From Rhodopseudomonas telluris (GTDB lineage Bacteria > Pseudomonadota > Alphaproteobacteria > Rhizobiales > Xanthobacteraceae): DNA of 64,000 bases. Of the stretch, positions 33,406-42,776 are shown piece after piece (positions within the stretch are counted from its first letter, which is position 1; each line of letters opens with the position of its first letter). The notes beneath the pieces are model-generated. The model did no database searches, was not told the DNA's origin, and saw only the letters and a program-made list of their open reading frames with translations. The translations under genes were made by a program, and so were the position numbers. Where the stretch lies: positions 744,001 through 808,000 of the forward strand of contig NZ_JBHLWM010000005.1 of the NCBI RefSeq assembly GCF_042432815.1. Direction: 5' to 3'.

Positions 33406-35108
33406 CGCAGCATGAACCGGCGTGCGAGCGGCACTCTGGTGGCCGGCTCGCACATTAGTAATTTGCCGTCGGCCCGCACCTCGAAGGTCTGCGGATCGAC
33501 ATCGACGTGCGGCATCGCGGCGTTGCGGATCATGTCGGTCTTGCGCAGCTTGCGTACGTTCTTGATCTGGACGGATTTGCGATCCAGCCCGAGCTTGCGC
33601 CCGACCTCCGCGTCCATCGCCAGCTTGGACATGAAGTTGACGCCGAGCTGCTGAGGCGCCGCGCCGAGCGCGCCCCACATCCGTTTCTGGATCATTGGCT
33701 CCGACAGGCCGAGGCTGCCGTTGCCGTCGCCCATCGCGGCCCACACCACGAAGCCGTTCTTGATCACTATGTAGGGCTTGAGACCGAACGAGGCGCGCGG
33801 CCATAGCACGAGGTCGGCCATCTTGCCGACCTCGATCGAGCCGACTTCACGATCGATGCCGACCGCGATCGCCGGGTTGATCGTCAGCTTGGCGATGTAG
33901 CGCTTGATCCGCTCGTTATCGGCCCGCGCGGTCCTCTCTTCCGGCAGCCGGCCGATGCGATCCTTCATCACGCTGGCGAGCTGCCAGCATTTGGCGACGT
34001 TCTCGGCGAGCCGGCCCATGCCCTGCGTATCGGTCCCGAAGATCGAGATCGCGCCCATGTCGTGCAGGAAATCCTCCGCCGCCATCGACTGCGCGCGCAC
34101 CCGCGCCTCGCCGAACATCACGTCCTCTGGGGCGTTGTAGTTGAGCTGATGACAGATCATCGTCATCGGCACGCCCTCCTCCATGCCACAGGAGGTGTAG
34201 GGGTTGGTTGGGTTGGTGGAGGACGGGATCACGTTGTCCCACGACACCACCTTCAGGAGATCCGGCGCGTGGCCGCCGCCGGCGCCTTCGACGTGATACA
34301 TATGGATGGTCCGCCCATCCACCGCCGCCATGGTGTCTTCGCAGAAGCCGTATTCGTTGATCGAGTCGGTGTGCAGGTGGACAGCAAAATCGTTGCGGTC
34401 GGCCGCGACCAGGCTCTGGTCGATCACCGCCGGCGCGGCGCCGAAATCCTCATGGATCTTCACCGACATGCCGCCGGACGCCACCGCCTCCTCGACAGCT
34501 TCGGGATTCGAGCCGCCGCGCCCGAACAGCGCGTAGTTGAGCGGCGAGAACTCGATCGCGCGCAGGAAGTTGCCGAACGTCGCCGCCGCGCCGCTGCCGA
34601 CGTCGAACACCGGACCGGAGCCATTGCCGACCAGCGTGGTGGTGCCGCCCGCCAGCGCGTGGTCGGATTGCTCCGGCGAGATCAGGTGCGCATGGGACTC
34701 GATCGCGCCTGCCGTGACGATGAACGGACCGCCGGCGATCGGCGCCGTGGTGTGGCCGACGATCATGTCGGGGTGCACGTCCGGCATCACGTCGGGATTG
34801 CCGGCCTTGCCGATGCCGACGATGCGGCCGTCGCGGATGCCGATATCGGCCTTGATGATCCCGGCGACCGCGTCGACGATGGTGGCGTTCTTGATCACGA
34901 CGTCGAGGATCTTGTGCGATGAGGTGCGATCGCCGTTGACGCCTTCGCCGTCGCGCAGGTTCTTGCCGGCGCCGACCAGCAACTCGTGGCCGTAGGTCGT
35001 GTAGTCGTGCTCGATCTCGGCGAGCAGGCTGGTGTCGGCCAGCCGCACCAGATCGCCCTTGGTCGGGCCGTAGAGTTCGCCATAGGCGCGGCGGGTGAGG
35101 ACGGCCAT
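33402..35108 (-). CDS. ureC: Urease alpha subunit UreC (second cluster), 568 aa
   Basis: Complete catalytic subunit. Active-site residues are retained: H-x-H at about 139/141 (SHAHL), Lys217 (SVKIHEDFG), His247 region (HLHTDS), flap Cys319-His320 (MICHQL) and Asp360 (GTDTQGMGR). It departs from the first-cluster UreC in many places (for example IESHAHLISPEQ versus IDVHVHFDSAG; CHQL versus CHHL), so it belongs to a distinct urease lineage with probably different kinetics or regulation. It starts 2 nt after ureAB. Confidence 0.97.
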   Translation of the reverse strand: MAVLTRRAYGELYGPTKGDLVRLADTSLLAEIEHDYTTYGHELLVGAGKNLRDGEGVNGDRTSSHKILDVVIKNATIVDAVAGIIKADIGIRDGRIVGIGKAGNPDVMPDVHPDMIVGHTTAPIAGGPFIVTAGAIESHAHLISPEQSDHALAGGTTTLVGNGSGPVFDVGSGAAATFGNFLRAIEFSPLNYALFGRGGSNPEAVEEAVASGGMSVKIHEDFGAAPAVIDQSLVAADRNDFAVHLHTDSINEYGFCEDTMAAVDGRTIHMYHVEGAGGGHAPDLLKVVSWDNVIPSSTNPTNPYTSCGMEEGVPMTMICHQLNYNAPEDVMFGEARVRAQSMAAEDFLHDMGAISIFGTDTQGMGRLAENVAKCWQLASVMKDRIGRLPEERTARADNERIKRYIAKLTINPAIAVGIDREVGSIEVGKMADLVLWPRASFGLKPYIVIKNGFVVWAAMGDGNGSLGLSEPMIQKRMWGALGAAPQQLGVNFMSKLAMDAEVGRKLGLDRKSVQIKNVRKLRKTDMIRNAAMPHVDVDPQTFEVRADGKLLMCEPATRVPLARRFMLR

Positions 35109-35110
35109 GA

Positions 35111-35809
35111 TCAGGCTCCCAGATAGCCGCGAGCGCGGGCGCGTTCGAGCGCGGCGTCCTTGGCGGCCGGCGCATCCAGCGGTCCGTTGACCAGCCCCGC
35201 CTGCCCGCGCACGACGCGATCGCCCGCGATCGGCACGAGGCGGACGGACTTCACCACGCCGGGCTCGAAGCGAACACCAGCGCCGGCCGGCCGGTCGACC
35301 TTCATGCCCCACGCGGCTGCGCGATCGAACCGCAGCGCGCGATTGACCTCGAAGAAGTGCGTGTGGCTGCGGACCTGGACGTCGCGGTCGCCGGTGTTGA
35401 CCACGTCGATGGTGATCGCGGGCAGATCGGCGAAACTCTCGATGTCGCCGTCGCCGGCGATGATCTCGCCGGGCACCAGACCGTCGGCGATCTCCGCCTC
35501 GCCCGGGCCGATCGGCTCGAACAGCGCCATCACCTTGGTGCCCTCGGCGAACAGACACTCGATGTAGATCAGCGGGATCATCTGCGCGACGCCGGGCTCG
35601 ACATCGTCGGTGGTCAGCAAGCGTCCCGCCATGTCGCGGATCTCGGCATAAGGCAGATCACGGCGCGCCGCGGTCATCACCTCGTCGGTGAGATAGGCCA
35701 CCGCCTCCGGATGGCTCAGCTTGATTCCGAGCGACATGTTCCGGCGCGCCATCTGCGCGGCATTGAAGATGACGAGGCGATCCATCTCGGTCGGCGACAG
35801 GTTCATCAT
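35111..35809 (-). CDS. ureAB: Urease gamma-beta fusion subunit UreAB (second cluster)
   Basis: 232-residue gamma-beta fusion. Gamma part about 1-100 (MNLSPTEMDRLVIFNAAQMA, HPEAVAYLTDEVM); beta part from about 110 with HTHFFEVNRALRFDRAAAWG and FEPGVVKSVRLVPIAG. There are two adjacent ATGs; the first is used here, with GAGGTG upstream. Same architecture as UreAB of the first cluster but clearly diverged. Confidence 0.96.
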   Translation of the reverse strand: MMNLSPTEMDRLVIFNAAQMARRNMSLGIKLSHPEAVAYLTDEVMTAARRDLPYAEIRDMAGRLLTTDDVEPGVAQMIPLIYIECLFAEGTKVMALFEPIGPGEAEIADGLVPGEIIAGDGDIESFADLPAITIDVVNTGDRDVQVRSHTHFFEVNRALRFDRAAAWGMKVDRPAGAGVRFEPGVVKSVRLVPIAGDRVVRGQAGLVNGPLDAPAAKDAALERARARGYLGA

Positions 35810-35824
35810 GCGGAGATCACCTCT

Positions 35825-36505
35825 TCAGGTCGTGAACATGCGGATGTGTCGAAGCGGTCCGCGCGCGATCGCGATGTCGATGAACGGCGTGAAGCTCGCG
35901 GGCTGCAGATCGGCGGACGGCGTCTCCGCCAGCAACTCTGCCAGCAGGTCACGCGCCGCCGACTGACTGCGCTGCGCCTCGATATGGCCGATCAGTCCGA
36001 GCCGGACGGCTGCGCTGACCAGCCCGGTGATCAGCGTCCAGCCCGACACCAGCTCGGCGGCTTCGAGACGGAAGCCGGCATCGCGCGCCACGACAGCCTG
36101 CACGATCGGCAGGTGGCCCAACCGCGCGTCGGAGGCCACCACTTGCCGATACGACACCGACAGCGAGCCGCCCAGCTTGCCCCAGACGCCGAGCAATGCG
36201 CGGCCGGCACGGCGCGAGCCCTCGCGCATCTCCGCCGCTGCGGTTCCCGCTTCGGCGGCCCGATCGACCGCGGCGATGGCTGCACAGCTTTCGGCAGTGA
36301 ACGCCCGACGAAGCAGAATGCGATCCATCGTCGCCCAGCGCCGCGCGAGCTGATCGGCGATGACCTCGTCGAGCTGGTCACGGCTGCCGAGCAAGCCATC
36401 GGCCATCAGACCTTCCAGCCCCCAGGAGAATGCGAAGCCACCGGCCGGATAGGCGCTGTCGCCCAGTTGCAGCAACGCCAGCGTCTGCGCGCGGTCAAAC
36501 AGCAT
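35825..36505 (-). CDS. ureF: Urease accessory protein UreF (second cluster)
   Basis: 226-residue UreF with the N-terminal LGDSAYPAGGFAFSWGLE motif and LGHLPIVQAVV and VRLGLIGH segments. It overlaps ureE by 11 nt and precedes ureAB by 15 nt. It works with UreD and UreG in apo-urease activation. Confidence 0.94.
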   Translation of the reverse strand: MLFDRAQTLALLQLGDSAYPAGGFAFSWGLEGLMADGLLGSRDQLDEVIADQLARRWATMDRILLRRAFTAESCAAIAAVDRAAEAGTAAAEMREGSRRAGRALLGVWGKLGGSLSVSYRQVVASDARLGHLPIVQAVVARDAGFRLEAAELVSGWTLITGLVSAAVRLGLIGHIEAQRSQSAARDLLAELLAETPSADLQPASFTPFIDIAIARGPLRHIRMFTT

Positions 36506-36944
36506 CGCTCTCGACCACCTCGCCCGAGTCCAGCAGCGGCCTGATCCGCGCGCGATAGGTCTCGGCCGGCCCGTCCAGCAACACGACTAATTCATCGCCC
36601 TCGAAGCGAACGCGCCAATGCAAATTGCCCGCGTTCCAGCCGAGCTTCAACGCCGCGGCTTGATCGACCGGCTTCAAGCGCAGTTGCGCCTGCTCACCGA
36701 AGCGAGCGATGATGGCGCGATCATGCGCGAGGAACAGCACCGCGCCGTCGACCAGCTCTTCGTCGCGGTCGAGACTCACCGCACAATCAGTGCCGCGATC
36801 GGTCGTCAGACGGAAACGTTTGCGACCGGCATCCGAGGACGGCACGAACAGCAGCTCGATGCCGCCGTGATGCTCGACATGGTGCAGTCGCGCCGCGCAA
36901 TTCGCGTCGTCGGACCGTCCGATGATGCCATGGAGCCGCAGCAT
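36495..36944 (-). CDS. ureE: Urease nickel chaperone UreE (second cluster), no His tail
   Basis: 149-residue UreE starting MLRLHGIIG, with GGGAG 9 nt upstream. An in-frame ATG 36 codons earlier lacks support. The core signature WNAGNLHWRVRFEGDEL is present. It ends shortly after the conserved domain (SGEVVESDAV) with no histidine-rich tail, unlike the first-cluster UreE; that predicts lower nickel-storage capacity. First gene of the second urease operon. Confidence 0.93.
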   Translation of the reverse strand: MLRLHGIIGRSDDANCAARLHHVEHHGGIELLFVPSSDAGRKRFRLTTDRGTDCAVSLDRDEELVDGAVLFLAHDRAIIARFGEQAQLRLKPVDQAAALKLGWNAGNLHWRVRFEGDELVVLLDGPAETYRARIRPLLDSGEVVESDAV

Positions 36945-37105
36945 CTCGAAAATCTCCCGAGCGGAGGTTGGCGGTGGGGGGTCGGCATTCCTCTGAGCAT
37001 GTGTTGCTGAAGAAAGCCGAGGCATGCCGTGTCGCTGCGCGCGAAACACCATCGCGACGGGCGACCGCTATTATTTAAGACGGCAATATTTGAAAACACA
37101 AGCGT

Positions 37106-38191
37106 CTAGCGCCAATCGATGATCGAGAAGTCGTAGCCTTCGACCTGCGCGAGATAGACCGGATGCCGCCCGCCGACCACCGACTGCGCCTGGTCGCCTC
37201 GCGCGGTGCGCTGTTGCAGGGTGCGTCCATAGTGGCGCGCGAGCTTGCGCGCGTCGAGGCTCGCAGCCTCTTCGATCAGGGCGGCGAGCGAGTAGATGCC
37301 TTCGTAGCAGGACTCTCCGAACGCGTTTGCGGGCGGCGGGCTGTCGCCGAACGCGGTGTGATAGCGCTCGAGGAACGCCCCGTTGTTGCGCGAGCGGATC
37401 GACGAGAAATAGCTCGAGGCCGCATAGAGATTTTCGGTCTCGCTGCACTCGAGCCCATAGGCCACGGTCTCGTCGACAGCCGAGGAAAACCGCAGCACGC
37501 GCGAGCTCAGTCCGGCGGCGCAGAACGCGCGGTTGAACGCGATGCAGTCGAACCCGAGGAAATACGGCAGCACCGCGTCCGAGCGCGTGGTCTTGATACG
37601 GTCCAGGATCTCGTCGAAATCGTGCTCGCCGATCGGCAGATAGCATTCGCCCGTCACCGTACCGCCGTAACGGGCGATCAACGCCCGCGCGATCTGAAGA
37701 CAGCCGCGCGGCCACACATAGTCGCTGCCGCACAGGAAGAACCGCCGCGCGTGCTTGACCTCGGAGAGCCAGTGGATCGCAGGCCCGAGCAATTCGTCGG
37801 CGGTCTCACCGGTCGCCATCACCTTCTGCGACGGCGACAGGCCTTCGAACTGCGGCGTGTAGATGAACGGCACGCGATCGCGCGCCGCTTCGGCCACGCG
37901 GTCCCGCGCGAAGCTGGGCACCATACCGACGATGCCATCGACGCCGTCGATCTCGATCGCATCGCGGGCGGCGCGGCCGGCGCTCTCGCCGGTCTCCCCG
38001 GCGTTGACGATCCGCAGATCGATGTGACGCCGGAGCAGGCCCGAATCCCGATTGAGTTCGTCGACCGCCAGACGACCACAGGCTTCAGCCGATGGCGCCC
38101 ACAACCCGGCCGCGCCGGTTTGCGGGATCAGCAAGCAAATTCGGACACTTCCCAAGCGCAGCATCTCCATCAGATCGAGATGCACACTCAC
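37106..38191 (-). CDS. Orphan cytoplasmic AmiC/UrtA-like binding protein
   Basis: 361-residue binding-fold protein opening MLRLGSVRICLLIPQTGAAGLWAPS with no signal peptide, so probably cytoplasmic. It shares with AmiC/UrtA a FIYTPQFEGL segment, GSDYVWPRGC and FGESCYEGIY but is much more diverged. The annotated start is GTG; ATGs eight and ten codons inside are alternatives. It lies 161 nt upstream of ureE of the second urease cluster on the same strand, without an AmiR partner or transporter genes. A sensor for urea or another inducer is the simplest idea (inference). Confidence 0.75.
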   Translation of the reverse strand: MSVHLDLMEMLRLGSVRICLLIPQTGAAGLWAPSAEACGRLAVDELNRDSGLLRRHIDLRIVNAGETGESAGRAARDAIEIDGVDGIVGMVPSFARDRVAEAARDRVPFIYTPQFEGLSPSQKVMATGETADELLGPAIHWLSEVKHARRFFLCGSDYVWPRGCLQIARALIARYGGTVTGECYLPIGEHDFDEILDRIKTTRSDAVLPYFLGFDCIAFNRAFCAAGLSSRVLRFSSAVDETVAYGLECSETENLYAASSYFSSIRSRNNGAFLERYHTAFGDSPPPANAFGESCYEGIYSLAALIEEAASLDARKLARHYGRTLQQRTARGDQAQSVVGGRHPVYLAQVEGYDFSIIDWR

Positions 38192-38501
38192 GAATCATGC
38201 CAATTCGAGCGGCCGGCTTCCGCCAGCATTTTTGCGGTCAGATCGGGCGACGCCAAATGCTGCTGAGCGCCTGGGCATCAACACGGGCCGGAAGCAGCCT
38301 AATCAATGCGCATTGAGCTGGATTTATTCGCAGCCGCTGGACAACGTGCCGCGTTGTCGACGGCCGTCCCCCATCGCCTCGCAACCAAGACCGCCAGGCT
38401 CGAATCCCAGAGCGCATCGGCTGAGTTCGTCAAATCCGGACGAAAGCGCCCCACTCGCGCCAGCGAGCAGCCCGACGAAGCCATTAATGTTTGGGAAGAA
38501 A
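38192..38501. other. Intergenic region, no gene seen
   Basis: 310 nt between the orphan binding-protein gene and the tRNA. A short in-frame stretch is open on the plus strand (38306-38545) but runs into the tRNA and has no coding character. It must contain the promoter of the minus-strand sensor/urease unit; no sigma-54 type or clear -35/-10 element was found. Confidence 0.5.
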
Positions 38502-38578
38502 TGGTAGCGGGAGAGGGACTTGAACCCCCGACCCCAGGATTATGATTCCCGTGCTCTAACCAGCTGAGCTACCCCGCC
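38502..38578 (-). tRNA. tRNA-Met (anticodon CAT)
   Basis: 77-nt cloverleaf on the minus strand. It begins GGCGGGGTAGCTCAGCTGG, with anticodon loop ATCATAA (CAT at 34-36), T-loop GGTTCAAGTCC and an encoded CCA end. The acceptor stem has terminal G-U pairs. Elongator Met is preferred; a lysidine-modified Ile2 tRNA also has CAT and cannot be fully excluded by eye. Confidence 0.93.
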
Positions 38579-38687
38579 ACGGCGGTTCGGAGGTGCCGCG
38601 ATGGGCACCCGTGCGAACGCGCGGCATATAAGGAGGCGGGCGGCGCGCTGTCAAGCAATCGCAGCCCGCCTGTTACAGGCCGCAGTC

Positions 38688-39032
38688 CTACTTCGGCTGC
38701 AGGCTCTGGTCGCCGCCCGGAGATCCCGGCGGCGGGATCACGCGCATGGTGCCGGTGTCGGGAGCCGGGGTGTGCATCTCGGGGTCGACGCCCGCCGGCG
38801 GGCACAAAACGCCGTCCGATCGGGCGAGCTTGTCGCCGAGCGGCTCCTGGGTTTGGCCGGTGGTCGCCCCGGGTGAGGTCGTGCCTGGCGGATTGATCCG
38901 GGCGGCCCCCGGAGGACATTGCGTCGCGGGCGTCTGCGCCGGGTTCGCAGGCGTCTTGGGCGGCGCCTGCGCCAGCGCGGGCCCCGAAGCCATCATCAGA
39001 CAGGCGAATGCGAGTGCGATTTTCCTGGTCAT
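38688..39032 (-). CDS. Small proline-rich exported protein
   Basis: 114 residues. Sec signal peptide MTRKIALAFACLMMASGPALA followed by a proline/threonine-rich region (PPKTPANPAQTPATQCPPG) and a C-terminal PPPGSPGGDQSLQPK. Two cysteines in the mature part. No domain recognised. The start is set at the signal peptide because the upstream extension overlaps pmtA and lacks such a signal. It follows pmtA by 41 nt on the same strand. Confidence 0.65.
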   Translation of the reverse strand: MTRKIALAFACLMMASGPALAQAPPKTPANPAQTPATQCPPGAARINPPGTTSPGATTGQTQEPLGDKLARSDGVLCPPAGVDPEMHTPAPDTGTMRVIPPPGSPGGDQSLQPK

Positions 39033-39073
39033 GCGCGACAACGACCCGGCCGCCGCGCAGTTCCAAATTCGGC

Positions 39074-39712
39074 TCAGAGCTTGCGGTAGCGGATCAGCGA
39101 GAAGTGGCCCATCGGCGGCATCGGTCGCCGCTCGGCCAGTTCCACGCCGCCATGGCGCTTCGCCCAGTTCACCAGCCGCGCCCACGGAAACTCAGGACGC
39201 CAGCCGAGCCGCCGCGCCAGCGGCGCGAAAGCCAGCTCGAACACTTTGCGGGGACCACTCTCCGCGCCGATATGGTTCACCAGGATCAGCTCGCCGCCCG
39301 GCTTCAGCACGCGGATGAAATCGTCGAGCGTCGCTTCCGGGTCCGGCACTGCGGTGATGACGTATTGCGCCACCACGGCGTCGAAGAAGCCATCGGGGAA
39401 TGCGAGGTTCTTCGCATCCATCACCGCCAGCGTCTCGACATTGGTGAGGTTCAGCGTGCGGACGCGCTCATGCGCCCGGCGCAGCATCGGCTCGGAAATA
39501 TCGACGCCGCACAGCTTGGTGGTCGGCGAGTAGTCCGACAGCGACAGCCCGGTGCCGACCCCGACGTCGAGCACACGCCCGCCGATCGCATCCGCAACCG
39601 CAATGGTCGACTGCCGCCCGCTGTCGAACACCTTGCCGAACACCATGTCGTAGATCGGCGCCCAGCGCGCATACGCCTTCGCGACGCCTGCGCGGTCGAT
39701 ATCATTCCCCAT
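39074..39712 (-). CDS. pmtA: Phosphatidylethanolamine N-methyltransferase PmtA
   Basis: 212-residue Class I SAM methyltransferase. The SAM motif is VLDVGVGTGLSLSDY; CGVDISEPMLRRA and VKPGGELILVNHIG-type segments follow (here LKPGGELILVNHIGAE). The N-terminal YARWAPIYDMVFGKVF and C-terminal FSLIRYRKL match the Rhodobacter-type PmtA that makes phosphatidylcholine from phosphatidylethanolamine. It begins 18 nt after mnmA and is probably co-transcribed. Confidence 0.87.
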   Translation of the reverse strand: MGNDIDRAGVAKAYARWAPIYDMVFGKVFDSGRQSTIAVADAIGGRVLDVGVGTGLSLSDYSPTTKLCGVDISEPMLRRAHERVRTLNLTNVETLAVMDAKNLAFPDGFFDAVVAQYVITAVPDPEATLDDFIRVLKPGGELILVNHIGAESGPRKVFELAFAPLARRLGWRPEFPWARLVNWAKRHGGVELAERRPMPPMGHFSLIRYRKL

Positions 39713-39730
39713 GATCTGCCCCGAAATTCC

Positions 39731-40939
39731 TTAGCCGCGCATCGCCGCGAGCGCGGGCTTATCCGCGGACTCGCGCGCCGTGTCGCCGATCGAGCGCGGC
39801 GCGGCGCTCTTGATGAAGCCGCCGCCGAGCACGCGCGCCTGCCCCTCGGCCGCGTCGTAGAACACGCAGGCCTGGCCGGGCGAAACGCCTTCCTCGCCGG
39901 CGACGAGTTCGACCTCGTAGCCGCCATTGGCGGCGCGCAACCAGGCCGGCTGCGGCGCGCGGGTCGAGCGCACACGGACGAATAGTTCGAGGCCGTCACC
40001 GACGACCTGCTCGAGCGCGCCATCGCCAATCCAGTTGACGTCGCGCAGCACGATCCGCTCCATCCGCAGCGCGTCGCGCGGGCCGACGACGACGCGACGC
40101 GTCGCGGCATCGAGCCGCAGCACGTACAGCGGCGCACGCGATGCGATGCCGAGGCCGCGGCGCTGACCGACGGTGAAATGCACGATGCCCGGATGACTGC
40201 CGAGCACGCGGCCGTTGAGATCGACGATGTCGCCCGGCTCCATCGCGTTCGGCTTCAGCCGCTCGACGATGTCGGTGTAGCGCCCGGTCGGCACGAAGCA
40301 GATGTCCTGGCTGTCCTGCTTGTCGGCAACCGACAAGCCGAACTGCCGCGCCAGTTCGCGGGTCTGCGGCTTGGTCATGTCGCCGAGCGGAAAGCGCAGA
40401 AAGTCGAGCTGCTCGCGGGTGGTCGCAAACAGGAAGTAGCTCTGGTCGCGATCGCGATCGGCGGCGCAGACCAGCGCGCGCGATCCATCCGGCAGACGGC
40501 GCGACGAGACGTAGTGACCGGTGGCAAGCGCCGATGCGCCGAGTTCACGCGCAGTCGCCAGCAGATCGCGGAACTTGACCGAGCGATTGCATTCGATGCA
40601 CGGCACCGGGGTTTCGCCCGACGCGTAGCTGTCGGCGAAACTGTCGATCACCGATTCGCGGAACTTGCTTTCATAGTCGAGCACGTAGTGCGGAATGCCG
40701 ATCCGCTCCGCCACCATGCGGGCGTCGTGAATATCCTGACCGGCGCAGCAGGCACCTTTGCGATGCATCGCCGCGCCGTGGTCGTAGAGCTGCAGCGTGA
40801 TGCCGACGACATCGTAGCCCTGCGACTTCAGCAGCGCCGCCGTCGCCGAGGAATCGACCCCGCCCGACATCGCCACCACGACGCGGGTGTCCTGCGGGCG
40901 GCCTTCCAGATCCAGGCTGTTGAGCATGGTGTCAGTCAT
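39731..40939 (-). CDS. mnmA: tRNA 2-thiouridylase MnmA
   Basis: 402-residue enzyme that thiolates U34 of Lys, Glu and Gln tRNAs. The PP-loop is AMSGGVDSS; catalytic cysteines lie in CIECNRSVKF and DSQDICFV. The HFTVGQRRGLGIA motif is also present. The start is placed at MTDTMLNSLD; an ATG four codons later is possible, and the longer frame upstream is not supported. Confidence 0.95.
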   Translation of the reverse strand: MTDTMLNSLDLEGRPQDTRVVVAMSGGVDSSATAALLKSQGYDVVGITLQLYDHGAAMHRKGACCAGQDIHDARMVAERIGIPHYVLDYESKFRESVIDSFADSYASGETPVPCIECNRSVKFRDLLATARELGASALATGHYVSSRRLPDGSRALVCAADRDRDQSYFLFATTREQLDFLRFPLGDMTKPQTRELARQFGLSVADKQDSQDICFVPTGRYTDIVERLKPNAMEPGDIVDLNGRVLGSHPGIVHFTVGQRRGLGIASRAPLYVLRLDAATRRVVVGPRDALRMERIVLRDVNWIGDGALEQVVGDGLELFVRVRSTRAPQPAWLRAANGGYEVELVAGEEGVSPGQACVFYDAAEGQARVLGGGFIKSAAPRSIGDTARESADKPALAAMRG

Positions 40940-41248
40940 ACGCTGCGGTCGCGGGGCGTGCCGACGCGACCATTCCTTCCGCCTGTTCCGGAAGCCGCAA
41001 ACCAGTTTCCGCAAACTTCGATGGGTGCTTGTTCTTTAATATAGGCGGCCTTCCGGGGGCGCAATGCGCCGGCTGGGCGTTTCCCTGAAGGCTGGGGCAA
41101 TTCTTGCCGGGCGGGCAGAAAGCTCGCCGGAGTCCGCCCCGCACTCCGCGCGTCCCCGGCTGCCGTGGCATTGATATTATTCATCTATTTCGCGTTCGCC
41201 CGGGTGGCCCGCTCCTTGCTGAGAGAGCGGTGGAACAGTTGTGAGAGC
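40940..41248. other. Divergent intergenic region mnmA / fliK
   Basis: 309 nt between mnmA (minus) and fliK (plus). It includes an A+T-rich stretch (41032-41045) that could hold the mnmA promoter. No other gene or repeat seen. Confidence 0.45.
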
Positions 41249-42763
41249 ATGCCTGTGTTGAACGCACCTTCGGAAATTGCCTCGACCGCACCTACGGCCC
41301 AGCGGAACGCGCCCCGTCAGGACCGGGCTGCGCCGACCGACAGCTTCGCGTCGCTGGTCGACAGCAACACCGCCGATGCCGCCAGCTCCCAGCCGGCTTC
41401 GACACCCGACACCCGCACGCCCAGCCGCGCGGACGACCGGGCGGCCCGCCCCAATCGCAGCGACTCGACGGACCAAAGTCGTCCGCGGGACCGCAGCAAT
41501 GACAACTCGGCCCCGCCGAACCGGACCGATGCGTCCCAGACCAATTCGTCTTCGACCACCAAGCCGGGCGACGACAGCAAGACCGCCAAGAGCGGCGACA
41601 GCAAACCAGCCGACGCCACCAAGTCCAGCGACAGCAAGGACGACACGGACACCAAGACCGCGGACCAGAGCCAGTCCGCCGATTCAAATGCCGCGACGCA
41701 GCCCGTGATCCAGGCCGCCATCGTCGCCACTGTCGTGCCCACGACTCCCACCGGCGCCGCGGGCGTCCCGACGGAAGGCACCACGGATGCAACTGCCGGG
41801 AGCGGGCCGCTGACGATCGCTGCAGCCGCCGCGCTGAAGGCGCAGGCGACGATCGCGGATTTGGCGCCGACGGGACAACCGGCCGAAACCGGCACGGCGG
41901 CCACTGCGACTGCGGCGACGGCGACCGGCGTCACCACCGATCCCAAGCTCGCGCTGTTGGCGGCGCAGCCCAATACCGGCAAAACCGTCGAAACCAAGGC
42001 CGAGACCAATCCGGCCGCGACCATCAAGACGCCGGCGACCACGGAAGCCACGCCCGCTGCCGGAGCGCCGCACGGACAAGCGCAGGCCGACGCGGCGAAA
42101 CCGCAGGGCGATCAGGCGGGCACCACGGCTGCGACCGGCAACGCCGTCGATCAGCTCGACGTCCAGGCGAAACCCGCGGCTCATCAGCACCATGCCGATG
42201 CGGCCGCGCAGGCGGCGCCGGACCCGAGCGCGCTGCAGCCGCAGGTGCAGCCGGCCCAGCCGCTGCAGGCCTCCACCCTCACCCAGCAGACCGCCGCAGC
42301 GCCGCAGCTGACCGCCGCGCTCGCCACCAACGTGCCGGTCGCGGTGCAGGATCTCGCCGTCACCATCGCGGCGCGCGCCAATGGGGGCGCCAGCCGGTTC
42401 GAGATCCGGCTCGATCCCGCCGAGCTCGGCCGTATCGATGTCCGCATCGACGTCGACCGCCACGGTCAGGTGACGTCGCATCTCACCGTCGAGAAGCCCG
42501 AGACGCTGGCGATGCTCCGCCAGGATCAGACCCAATTGCAGCGCGCGCTCGACAATGCCGGTCTCAAGACCGGCGACAGCGGCCTGCAATTCAGCCTGCG
42601 CGACCAGTCGTCGTCCGGTCAGCAGGGACAGCAACAACAGGACGGCGGCCGCCACGCACAGCGGCTGGTGATCAAGGACGAGGATCTGCCCCCGGCGATG
42701 ACCGCCGGCCGCAGTTACGGCCGCATGCTCGGTGCGAGCAGCGGCGTCGATATCAGGATCTGA
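41249..42763 (+). CDS. fliK: Flagellar hook-length control protein FliK
   Basis: 504-residue protein with a long low-complexity Ala/Thr/Pro/Asp-rich N-terminal part (about 1-370; repeated SKSGD/KPAD-type runs) and a C-terminal Flg_hook domain (about 375-470: RFEIRLDPAELGRIDVRIDV, QTQLQRALDNAGL). FliK measures hook length and switches export specificity. The start is the ATG of MPVLNAPSE; an upstream hydrophobic extension is out of character. flgD follows 13 nt later. Confidence 0.9.
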   Translation: MPVLNAPSEIASTAPTAQRNAPRQDRAAPTDSFASLVDSNTADAASSQPASTPDTRTPSRADDRAARPNRSDSTDQSRPRDRSNDNSAPPNRTDASQTNSSSTTKPGDDSKTAKSGDSKPADATKSSDSKDDTDTKTADQSQSADSNAATQPVIQAAIVATVVPTTPTGAAGVPTEGTTDATAGSGPLTIAAAAALKAQATIADLAPTGQPAETGTAATATAATATGVTTDPKLALLAAQPNTGKTVETKAETNPAATIKTPATTEATPAAGAPHGQAQADAAKPQGDQAGTTAATGNAVDQLDVQAKPAAHQHHADAAAQAAPDPSALQPQVQPAQPLQASTLTQQTAAAPQLTAALATNVPVAVQDLAVTIAARANGGASRFEIRLDPAELGRIDVRIDVDRHGQVTSHLTVEKPETLAMLRQDQTQLQRALDNAGLKTGDSGLQFSLRDQSSSGQQGQQQQDGGRHAQRLVIKDEDLPPAMTAGRSYGRMLGASSGVDIRI

Positions 42764-42776
42764 GGAGGTCGCCACC

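Noticed and set aside
38502..38578. tRNA as an integration site for an island
   Set aside because: No integrase gene and no second copy of the tRNA 3' end was seen nearby.
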